From contig CAJTPF010000009.1 of NCBI GenBank assembly GCA_910578175.1, forward strand, positions 43,790-103,057: DNA of 59,268 nt, in the 5' to 3' direction. Shown here piece after piece: positions 35,742-43,561 of the stretch; the first letter of the stretch is position 1; each line of letters opens with the position of its first letter. This DNA comes from an uncultured Lachnospiraceae bacterium. Lineage in GTDB: Bacteria > Bacillota > Clostridia > Lachnospirales > Lachnospiraceae. A model generated the notes under the pieces. That model was given only the letters and a program-made list of their open reading frames with translations. It did not search any database and was not told where the DNA came from. A program made the translations under genes and the position numbers.

Positions 35742-36806
35742 ATGATCACTATAGAAGAATTACTTACGATAGCAGCGGAGAATAATGCATCCGATGTACA
35801 TATTACAGTAGGTGTACCACCAAAGATGAGAGTAAACGGAGCGTTACTGGATATGGATTTTCCAAAACTCATGCCCCAGGATGCAGAGCCGATTATTATG
35901 AGTATTCTTGATAAACGCCACAAGGAAATTTTTGATGAAAAAGGTGAGGTGGATTTTTCCATTTCCATTCCAATGGTAGGAAGATATCGTGTTAACATTT
36001 TCAAACAGCGCGGTTCGATTGCGGCAGCCCTTCGTGTGGTTGGAACCAAGATTCCGGATCCGGACAGTCTGGGTGTTCCGAAGGCAGTTCAGGATCTGCA
36101 TAGACGAAAGAGGGGACTGGTTTTAGTAACCGGACCGACAGGTTCCGGTAAGTCCACAACGCTGGCATCCATGATAGATCTGGTAAACCAGAATACCACT
36201 TCCCATGTTATCACACTGGAAGATCCGATCGAGTATATGCATTCCCATAAGATGGCTATGGTAAATCAGAGAGAAGTGGGAATTGATACATTATCTTATA
36301 ATAATGCGCTGAGAGCTGCTCTTCGTGAGGATCCGGATGTTATTCTGGTAGGTGAGATGCGTGACTTTGAGACGATTTCCATTGCTGTAACGGCAGCGGA
36401 GACCGGTCATCTGGTATTTTCGACATTACATACGATCGGGGCAGCGGCAACCATTGACCGTATTATCGACGTGTTCCCGACCCATCAGCAGCAACAGATC
36501 CGCGTACAGTTATCCATGGTACTGGAGGCTGTTATCTCGCAACAGCTGGTTCCGACTGCGGATAAGAAACGGAGAGTGGCAGCTTTTGAAGTTATGATCA
36601 CCAATCCGGCGATCAAGAATCTGATCCGCGAAGGTAAAACCTACCAGATTCAGTCCATGATCCAGACGAACCGGAAACTGGGTATGCAGACTATGGATGA
36701 TGCATTATATGATTTGTACAGGCATGGAGAAATATCAGGAGAACAGTGCAGTATATTTGCACAGGATGTGGTAAATATGGATAAGCGGCTTCGTGGAATC
36801 ATTTAA
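35742..36806 (+). CDS. pilT: Type IV pilus retraction ATPase PilT
   Basis: 354 residues from ATG 35742 (GGAGGAAATG upstream). Walker A GPTGSGKST at 131-139, LREDPDVILVGEMRD as Walker B, and the PilT hallmark AIKNLIREGKTYQIQSMI near 290. It has no zinc motif, in contrast to PilB. It powers pilus retraction, so the pilus is expected to be retractile (twitching, DNA capture or surface sensing). Confidence 0.95.
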   Translation: MITIEELLTIAAENNASDVHITVGVPPKMRVNGALLDMDFPKLMPQDAEPIIMSILDKRHKEIFDEKGEVDFSISIPMVGRYRVNIFKQRGSIAAALRVVGTKIPDPDSLGVPKAVQDLHRRKRGLVLVTGPTGSGKSTTLASMIDLVNQNTTSHVITLEDPIEYMHSHKMAMVNQREVGIDTLSYNNALRAALREDPDVILVGEMRDFETISIAVTAAETGHLVFSTLHTIGAAATIDRIIDVFPTHQQQQIRVQLSMVLEAVISQQLVPTADKKRRVAAFEVMITNPAIKNLIREGKTYQIQSMIQTNRKLGMQTMDDALYDLYRHGEISGEQCSIFAQDVVNMDKRLRGII

Positions 36807-36827
36807 TCGTTTCTGATTGCATATTAA

Positions 36828-36945
36828 TTGTTAAAATGTTAACAAATAATTGATAAATTGTAAAGGTTGTTCAAAATATTAATAATCTGTTAACAAAGTG
36901 AAAATAAGTGGTAAATGATTAAATAGTGTGATATAATGACCATAG
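36828..36945 (+). promoter_or_regulatory. AT-rich regulatory region before pilC
   Basis: TTGTTAA-AATG-TTAACAA (36828-36845) is an exact 7-bp inverted repeat; a second GTTAAC occurs at about 36891. Further on TATAAT (36932-36937) is a good -10 with a weak -35. The 234-base gap is the largest inside the pilus locus and may carry a second promoter for pilC and the pilin genes. Confidence 0.5.
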
Positions 36946-37040
36946 TTTAAATGAATTTGTGATTTAATTTGTGAAAAAGATACAAAGAAAAATGGGAATA
37001 TTATTTGAGTTATTAAAATTCCGCAGAGAGGAGTGCGAAA

Positions 37041-38264
37041 ATGCCAAGTTATAAATATACCGCCTATACAAAGGAAGGTAAAGAAAAGAAAGGCTCGATC
37101 GAGGCTGATGACAAAGATGCAGCGGCAAGGCAGATCAAAGCAGAAGGCAATACGCCGGTTAAGATTGAAGAAGAAGGTCTGATGGATAAGGATCTGAATA
37201 TATCTTTTGGTGGGAAAAAGGCGACTTCCAGAGATTTGAGTATATTTTGCAGACAGTTCGTCAGTATATCCAAAGCAGGTGTGTCGATTGTAGATGCATT
37301 GGAGATGCTTGCAGACCAGACGGAAAATAAAGAATTGCAAAAATCGATTTATAATACGATGACCTCGGTACAGAAAGGTGAAACGCTGGCAGTCAGCATG
37401 AAAAAACAGGGAAAGATTTTTCCGTCACTGCTGATCAATATGGTGGAGGCCGGCGAAGCTTCCGGTAATCTGGATGTGGCTTTTGACCGGATGGCTACGC
37501 AGTTTGAAAAGGATACCCGGTTAAAGTCCATGGTGAAGAAAGCCATGATCTATCCGGCGGCGTTATCGGTGGTTATTGTAGGTGTTATCATTATTATGAT
37601 GGCGTTTGTAGTTCCGACCTTTTCGGATATGTATGCGGATATGGGACAGAAATTGCCGGCCATTACACTGGCTGTTGTGGGAATGAGTAATTTCGTTGTT
37701 AATAAATGGTATGTACTGGTATTGGTAGCGGCAGTCGTGATCATCGGATTTAAAGTGTTTAAATCTACGGAACAGGGTACATATATGTTAGCTGATTTGG
37801 CGATCAAGGCTCCGATTTTTGGAAAAATGACGGTGAAATCAGCAGCGGCGACATTTGCAAGAACATTGTCCACGCTGACTGCAGCAGGTATATCAATGAT
37901 CGATGCTCTTGAGATCACCGGGAAGACGATGAAAAATGTCAGGTTCAGGGATGAACTGTTTCATGCAAAAGATAAAGTTGCTCAGGGAAGACCTTTATCA
38001 GAACCTTTAAAGGCAGGAGGCCTGTTTCCCAACATGATCGTACATATGATCGGTATTGGTGAAGAAACAGGTAATCTGGAAGATATGCTGCTGACAGCAG
38101 CCGGCTATTATGAAGAGGAAGTGGAAGTGACTACGGAATCTATTTCAACGGTAGTGGAACCGATGATCATCTGTGTTATGGCCGGAATCGTGGGTGTGAT
38201 CATTATGGCAGTATTAATACCGATGTTTGGTATGTACTCTCTTGCAGGCGGCGGTGAACTTTAG
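37041..38264 (+). CDS. pilC: Type IV pilus inner membrane platform protein PilC
   Basis: 407 residues with two GspF domains (about 70-190 and 275-395), each followed by hydrophobic helices (about 170-195, 220-240 and 375-400). FCRQFVSISKAGVSIVDALEML and ARTLSTLTAAGISMIDALEIT are the paired family motifs. It forms the membrane platform on which PilB and PilT act. GAGAGGAG precedes the ATG. Confidence 0.95.
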   Translation: MPSYKYTAYTKEGKEKKGSIEADDKDAAARQIKAEGNTPVKIEEEGLMDKDLNISFGGKKATSRDLSIFCRQFVSISKAGVSIVDALEMLADQTENKELQKSIYNTMTSVQKGETLAVSMKKQGKIFPSLLINMVEAGEASGNLDVAFDRMATQFEKDTRLKSMVKKAMIYPAALSVVIVGVIIIMMAFVVPTFSDMYADMGQKLPAITLAVVGMSNFVVNKWYVLVLVAAVVIIGFKVFKSTEQGTYMLADLAIKAPIFGKMTVKSAAATFARTLSTLTAAGISMIDALEITGKTMKNVRFRDELFHAKDKVAQGRPLSEPLKAGGLFPNMIVHMIGIGEETGNLEDMLLTAAGYYEEEVEVTTESISTVVEPMIICVMAGIVGVIIMAVLIPMFGMYSLAGGGEL

Positions 38265-38322
38265 TTTGCAGTAAGATACGATGGTTTATACATATGATTG
38301 GCAGAACAGGGAGAAAAGAAAA

Positions 38323-38772
38323 ATGAGAAAGAATGAAGGCTTTTCTTTGATTGAATTAATAATCGTAATAGCCATAATGGCGGTGCTGGTAGCAGTGATA
38401 GCACCTAATCTTGCTTCTTATCTTGGGGCATCAAAAAAGCGTTCGGATGAAACAAATACTGTTGAAATAGGAAATATCATTACATATATTGTTCAGGGCG
38501 CTTTGGTGGATGACGAAGAGAGCAATGTGGCGCAGAATATCATTAAAAACTATAATAAAAGAATTCTTCGTGTTGACAAAATGATAGCGGATGTTGATTC
38601 TACAGGAGCTTTTAAGCAGAAAGTGGAAAAACAGCTCAGTAAAAATGAGTTTAAGTGTAAACGTCAGGATTATAATTATTATATTCAGGTTATCATTCAG
38701 TCGGGAGAAGTGTATGAAGTGATCTGCAGATCCATTCATTCGACTGCAGATGAGCTGGCAGAATGGCCGTAG
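38323..38772 (+). CDS. Type IV pilin (first)
   Basis: 149 residues from ATG 38323, after GGGAG; the longer frame from 38281 has no ribosome site. Short six-residue leader ending in Gly, then FSLIELIIVIAIMAVLVAVIA: prepilin peptidase cleavage with Phe+1 and Glu+5. The head domain is small and contains two late cysteines at most. Its first 35 mature residues are nearly the same as those of the next pilin, indicating a duplication. Confidence 0.92.
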   Translation: MRKNEGFSLIELIIVIAIMAVLVAVIAPNLASYLGASKKRSDETNTVEIGNIITYIVQGALVDDEESNVAQNIIKNYNKRILRVDKMIADVDSTGAFKQKVEKQLSKNEFKCKRQDYNYYIQVIIQSGEVYEVICRSIHSTADELAEWP

Positions 38773-38792
38773 TCTGAAACAGATATAAACCG

Positions 38793-38817
38793 GTAAGAAT
38801 ACATACCTATTTCTTAC
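38793..38817 (+). terminator. Hairpin between the two pilin genes
   Basis: GTAAGAA and TTCTTAC pair around 11 bases, followed by TGTTTTAT. It may act as a partial terminator or as a protective stem at the mRNA 5' end of the major pilin, so that the two pilins are made in different amounts. Confidence 0.45.
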
Positions 38818-38860
38818 TGTTTTATATAAAACAAAAATAATTTAAAGGAGATGTGGAAAC

Positions 38861-39343
38861 ATGAAAAAAATGAATAACAAAGGTTTCTCGTTAATCGAAC
38901 TTATTATCGTTATTGCTATTATGGCAGTCTTAGTAGCAGTAATTGCACCGAACTTAACAAGCTATCTTGGAAATTCCAAGAAGAAGACAGATAATTCAAA
39001 TGCTGATACGCTTGAAAGTATAATCAATGCACAGTTACAGAATTATTGTTCAGATGACAGTATTACTGCAGCAGCAAGCACTGATGCTGATATGTTAAAA
39101 TATGATACTGTTCAGAATCTTATTGCTAAAGCAAAACCTTCTACAGGTTATGACAGTCAGTTTGAACAGAATGTTAAAGACAACATTCCAACTAAGTATA
39201 TGAAAGCGGATGGAACACTGAATACAAAGCAGGATGGTTTTCAATTTTATTTAAAGATTACTGGTACCAAAGACAGTGGATTTTCTGCTGAAGTTAAATG
39301 TGCAAAAACAAACCCATGGTCTCAGCAGACTACTACACCATAA
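38861..39343 (+). CDS. pilA: Type IV pilin (second, probable major pilin)
   Basis: 160 residues, leader MKKMNNKG then FSLIELIIVIAIMAVLVAVI, with Glu+5 intact. The head domain is Ser/Thr/Asn/Lys-rich with a pair of cysteines (about residues 62 and 148) that could form the usual disulfide. A very strong AAAGGAGATG ribosome site and AT-rich codons suggest high expression, which is why I favour it as major pilin. Followed 19 bases later by its peptidase. Confidence 0.92.
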   Translation: MKKMNNKGFSLIELIIVIAIMAVLVAVIAPNLTSYLGNSKKKTDNSNADTLESIINAQLQNYCSDDSITAAASTDADMLKYDTVQNLIAKAKPSTGYDSQFEQNVKDNIPTKYMKADGTLNTKQDGFQFYLKITGTKDSGFSAEVKCAKTNPWSQQTTTP

Positions 39344-39362
39344 ATTAAAAAAGGATTAGAGA

Positions 39363-40121
39363 ATGAGAGCAGAGTTATTTTACATTATCATCATAACTAT
39401 ATATGGTATTATTATAGGGAGTTTTCTGAATGTCTGTATCTACAGAATTCCTAAGAAAGAGAGTATAATTGTAACCCGCTCTCATTGTATGTCCTGCGGA
39501 GAACATCTCAAGTGGTACGATTTGGTACCACTTGTGAGTTTTCTGTTTTTAGGAGGTAAATGCAGATATTGCGGTACAAAGCTTTCGGCACAGTATCCGC
39601 TGGTTGAAGCATTGAACGGAATTGGGTATGCAGTTCTTGTGATTGTAAACGGTTTCAATCTTATAACGATTCTGTATTGTTTATGCACCTCCGCATTATT
39701 GGCACTGAGTGTCATTGACTGGAAGATATATGAAATTCCAGTAGCCTTTAATATCTTCATCGGTATTATAGGCATTATAAGATTACTTACTGATCTGGGG
39801 CATTGGCAGACATATGTCATCGGTTTTTTTGCAGTAAGTGGTTTTTTATATTTATTATATGTCATTACCAATGGGAGAGGAATCGGCGGCGGCGATATTA
39901 AGCTGATGGCGGCAGCCGGACTGCTGGTGGGCTGGAAACTGATCATCTTGTCATTGGGCATTGGATGTTTGCTTGGTTCCGTTATTCATCTGATTTTGAT
40001 GAAAGTCAGGGATAAGGACAGAGTTCTGGCATTCGGACCATACTTATCCATGGGAATCTATATATCCATGGTATGTGGAGACCAGCTGGTTTCCTGGTAT
40101 TTAAGTATGTTTGTGAAATAA
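39363..40121 (+). CDS. pilD: Prepilin peptidase PilD
   Basis: 252 residues. The N-terminal methylase domain has zinc cysteines Cys42/45 and Cys67/70 (CMSCG, CRYCG), and the aspartyl peptidase signature GIGGGDIKLM is present with its catalytic Asp; the first Asp lies in LALSVIDWKIYEIP. Seven or so membrane helices. It cuts pilin leaders after Gly and methylates the new N-terminus. Confidence 0.95.
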   Translation: MRAELFYIIIITIYGIIIGSFLNVCIYRIPKKESIIVTRSHCMSCGEHLKWYDLVPLVSFLFLGGKCRYCGTKLSAQYPLVEALNGIGYAVLVIVNGFNLITILYCLCTSALLALSVIDWKIYEIPVAFNIFIGIIGIIRLLTDLGHWQTYVIGFFAVSGFLYLLYVITNGRGIGGGDIKLMAAAGLLVGWKLIILSLGIGCLLGSVIHLILMKVRDKDRVLAFGPYLSMGIYISMVCGDQLVSWYLSMFVK

Positions 40122-40147
40122 CAAAACTAGTTAAGGGAGGCTATGAA

Positions 40148-41737
40148 ATGGCAGCTAAATCATTAACCATTGAAATTGGAAATGAATTTATCAAAATCTG
40201 TGAAATGCAGAAATCAAAGAATACGGTATATGTTCATCATGCAGTTTCAATACAGACACCGCCAGACGCAGTTGAGGATGGATTTGTTAAGGATATTACT
40301 AAAGTATCTGAAACCATTAAAAAGGCTATGATGGAAGAACAGGTGCTGGCGAATGAAGTTACGTTCGTTATTAACTCTTCAAGAGTGGCAACGAAAGAGG
40401 TCGTTCTGCCCATGGCAAAGAAGGAAAAATTGCAGGAACTGATCAATATGAACGCTTCTGAATATTTTCCGGTCAATATTGATGACTATGTATTGTCTTA
40501 TACTATATTAGAGCAGAAGAATACAAAAGAAGAGAACAAATCCAGAGTATTGGTATTCGCAGCTCCGGAGGCAATGGTTGACAGCTATTACAGTCTTGCC
40601 AAGGTAATGGGGATAAAGGTGAAAGCAGTAGATTATGCCGGAAACAGTACCTTGCAGCTGGTCAAGATACAGATTGATGCAAAACCGACGCTGGTGGTAC
40701 AGCTTGGTATGGATACAACGATTGTGTCCGTTATGAATGAAAATATACTTCAGTTACAGAGAACCATTCCTTATGGTGAATCGCTTCTTTTGAATGCAGT
40801 CATGGACTCTAAAAAGATGTCTGCAAAAGCGGCGATGGAACTTTTGTCACAGGCTAAAATGGTAGGGGATTCATTGGATGCCGATGATATGACCGCATCA
40901 TTAAAATACCTGATCAGCAATGTAAATCGTGTCATTGAATATTATTCCGGAAGAAATACGGATAAACCATTGCAGAAATTGGTAATTATCGGCGAAGGTG
41001 CTGATGTGCTTGGAATTGATAAGTTGTTTTCAAATGAGACCAGTCTTCCGTCAGAATCCCTGACCTTATTAAAGAATGTTGAATCTTATAACAGAATCAA
41101 ACTTTCCAATTCTTTGTTAAAACAGTACATGGCCAATATTGGAGCCTCTCTTGATCCGATCAATTTCCAACCAAAGACTTCACTGGTCACAACGAAAAAA
41201 ACAGGCACAAATAATACAACATATATGTTGTTTGGTCTGGTTCTGATCGTTGCTGCCGTAGCATTGACACTTTTTCCAATGTTTAAATATAAGGGGTTGG
41301 AGAACGACAGAGATGAACTGGAAGAGAATATTAGTAAAATAAAAGATATTGAAGATTTGATCATGGCATATAATGAATCGAATGATAAGTTTACGGATAT
41401 GAATAATTTTTATCTGTCGACTGTAAATGATACAGAATATGCATGGGATTATATAAAATACCTTGAGACGATAATGCCGAAGGATATGAAAATCAGTTCT
41501 CTGAGCATTTCCAATGGCGTTGCCAGCATGAATGGAACTTGTGCGTATAAGCCTGAGGTTGCTGCATTTGTGGAAAATCTGGAAAAACATAATAATATTG
41601 TAAGTGTTGTGGTAACAACCGTGACAGAGAACGCTGAAAATATGGTTAATTTTTCTTGTAAAGTAACATTTATGACTGATGTCAACATAGAAGCTTCAGA
41701 AGCAGAATCTGAGACAGCATTGAAAGAGGAGGACTAA
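40148..41737 (+). CDS. Fused PilM-PilN pilus assembly protein
   Basis: 529 residues from ATG 40148 (AAGGGAGG site; the longer frame from 40073 overlaps pilD). Residues 1 to about 340 are an actin-like PilM domain (SLTIEIGNEFIKICEM, ELINMNASEYFP, VVQLGMDTTIVSVM, IIGEGADVLG). A transmembrane helix at about 357-378 and a coiled coil follow, then an alpha/beta domain of the PilN type (LETIMPKDMKISSLSISNG). In most systems these are two genes joined by binding of the PilN tail to PilM. Here they are one chain. Confidence 0.88.
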   Translation: MAAKSLTIEIGNEFIKICEMQKSKNTVYVHHAVSIQTPPDAVEDGFVKDITKVSETIKKAMMEEQVLANEVTFVINSSRVATKEVVLPMAKKEKLQELINMNASEYFPVNIDDYVLSYTILEQKNTKEENKSRVLVFAAPEAMVDSYYSLAKVMGIKVKAVDYAGNSTLQLVKIQIDAKPTLVVQLGMDTTIVSVMNENILQLQRTIPYGESLLLNAVMDSKKMSAKAAMELLSQAKMVGDSLDADDMTASLKYLISNVNRVIEYYSGRNTDKPLQKLVIIGEGADVLGIDKLFSNETSLPSESLTLLKNVESYNRIKLSNSLLKQYMANIGASLDPINFQPKTSLVTTKKTGTNNTTYMLFGLVLIVAAVALTLFPMFKYKGLENDRDELEENISKIKDIEDLIMAYNESNDKFTDMNNFYLSTVNDTEYAWDYIKYLETIMPKDMKISSLSISNGVASMNGTCAYKPEVAAFVENLEKHNNIVSVVVTTVTENAENMVNFSCKVTFMTDVNIEASEAESETALKEED

Positions 41738-41740
41738 GCC

Positions 41741-42454
41741 ATGGAGGAAACGAAAAATAGTGCATTACAGCAGAATATGAAGTATATTCTAATCCTGATA
41801 GGTGTTGTAGCCCTTATTTTATCCTATTTTATGGGTTATTCCAAGTATCAGACCAATATATCAGATATTAATGATGAAATTTCAGCTTTGGAAACCCGTT
41901 ATAATGATTTGAAATCAAAAGAATCAAAACGTGAAGAATATGAAAAAATGAAAAAAGAAGCAGAGGAAAAATATGAGACCGTACTGTCAAAGTTTGATGC
42001 AGGGTTATCTGCTGAACGTATAATTATGGATTATCACAATATAGCAAACCAGATCGGATTTTCATTTACTTCTCTTTCTTTGTCGGAGCCGAATTTATTC
42101 TGGGCATTTGGAACTGAGAATAAGGATGGAATGATAAACAGTGGCGATACGATTCCGAATGGGATGATAGCGTCTGTTAGAAGCTATTCTATTCAGGTCA
42201 CTGGTACATATGGTAATATAAAAGATTTTATAAAGCAGATCATGTCAGATAAAGCGAAAAGAAGAGTACCTATAAGTATGAGCTTTGCTTTTGATCCTAC
42301 GTTGCATACGGTTTCCTGTAATTTAAACGTTATGGAGTATGCCGTTAGCAGCGAGGACAGAACGGAATCTGTTGCCGATATCCCGATATATAATCAGGGA
42401 ATTGATAATATTTTCTTTACTGGTATGGGTTCTGCTGCCAATACACCACAGTAA
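41741..42454 (+). CDS. PilO-like pilus assembly protein
   Basis: 237 residues beginning three bases after the PilM-PilN stop. One transmembrane helix (about 12-30), a coiled coil (about 35-85) and a C-terminal ferredoxin-like domain (SVRSYSIQVTGTYGNIKDFIKQI). This is the layout of PilO, which pairs with PilN in the membrane alignment complex. Sequence similarity is loose and the call rests on order and architecture. Confidence 0.8.
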   Translation: MEETKNSALQQNMKYILILIGVVALILSYFMGYSKYQTNISDINDEISALETRYNDLKSKESKREEYEKMKKEAEEKYETVLSKFDAGLSAERIIMDYHNIANQIGFSFTSLSLSEPNLFWAFGTENKDGMINSGDTIPNGMIASVRSYSIQVTGTYGNIKDFIKQIMSDKAKRRVPISMSFAFDPTLHTVSCNLNVMEYAVSSEDRTESVADIPIYNQGIDNIFFTGMGSAANTPQ

Positions 42455-42481
42455 GATTTTCGAGAAGGGAGATATCTATTC

Positions 42482-43561
42482 ATGAAATGGAACATAAAAA
42501 ATGAAAACAAGGGATTTACGCTTATCGAGTTGATTTTAAGTGTTGTAATACTTGCATTTGTAGTAGCTCCCTTCTTAAGCAGTTTTATAGTTGCGAATAA
42601 TAATAATATATCATCAAAAAGAAAACAGGAAGCAACTGACATCGGTCAGTTGCTTGCTGAAGAATTTAAGGCTACGGATTTTAGGAAACTGATCAGCGAA
42701 GACGGATATTCCTATAATCCGTTTAATGTATTGGATGAAGATGGATCAAACATTGGCCGGGGCTATAGTTTTACATTGAATAACGAAGATTTGCCGGGTA
42801 CATATAATGCAGCCTATAGTGCAGAAGTAACATTAGAACCAAGCAGGGAACCAGATGTAGCGGGTGGTGTTAATGACGAAAAAACCCCAATAATAAAAAA
42901 CGCAGACGATGAAGAAATGGCTGTATTTATGACTAATTTTTATTCCATGGATCGTCTTACTACCGGCACAAGTGCGGATCACAGGGAATGTACGATAAGC
43001 ATAAGCAAGAGGACCGGATCGGAAGCATATGATGTCAGATTATCTGTCAGATATTGTGATATCAATGGCGTTCAGGTATTGGCAAAAGATTTTAACCCAC
43101 TGAGTTTTACCGATGTTAAACCTGAGATTTATTTGATCTATACACCAATGTCAGATAACGATGTGCTGATCATTGAAAATAATATAAGCCCCGTTAATTT
43201 AAAGGATGAAAACGGGGAACAGAAGAAAGTATATGTATATCTTGCAACACAGGAGGAGGGAGGTTTTCATCTAAATCCTTCAAATGTAGTATTTAAGTCT
43301 GTGGATGATAATGGAAATCCTTCACAGGAACAATCGTTAGCTGCGTTACAAAATACAGTATTAATTGATGATGAAAAAATATATGAAACTGCAACGACAC
43401 GTATTTATACAAACGTTAGTCCGGAAGGAAAGGAAAATCTTGTATCCATGACACAAAAGGATACTTTGTATAATATGAAGGTTGAAGTAAAATATAATGA
43501 AAAAATTGTTACAACCATTAATTCCACAAAGAATATCAGCGACAAGGGGGATGCGAAATGA
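42482..43561 (+). CDS. Minor prepilin-like protein (PilV-type)
   Basis: 359 residues. The leader ends NENKG, then FTLIELILSVVILAFVVAPFL, a canonical class III signal with Glu+5. The large extracellular part is beta-rich with acidic loops. Position before a PilX-like gene and length fit the PilV/GspI group of tip-complex minor pilins. The stop overlaps the next start (ATGA). Confidence 0.85.
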   Translation: MKWNIKNENKGFTLIELILSVVILAFVVAPFLSSFIVANNNNISSKRKQEATDIGQLLAEEFKATDFRKLISEDGYSYNPFNVLDEDGSNIGRGYSFTLNNEDLPGTYNAAYSAEVTLEPSREPDVAGGVNDEKTPIIKNADDEEMAVFMTNFYSMDRLTTGTSADHRECTISISKRTGSEAYDVRLSVRYCDINGVQVLAKDFNPLSFTDVKPEIYLIYTPMSDNDVLIIENNISPVNLKDENGEQKKVYVYLATQEEGGFHLNPSNVVFKSVDDNGNPSQEQSLAALQNTVLIDDEKIYETATTRIYTNVSPEGKENLVSMTQKDTLYNMKVEVKYNEKIVTTINSTKNISDKGDAK

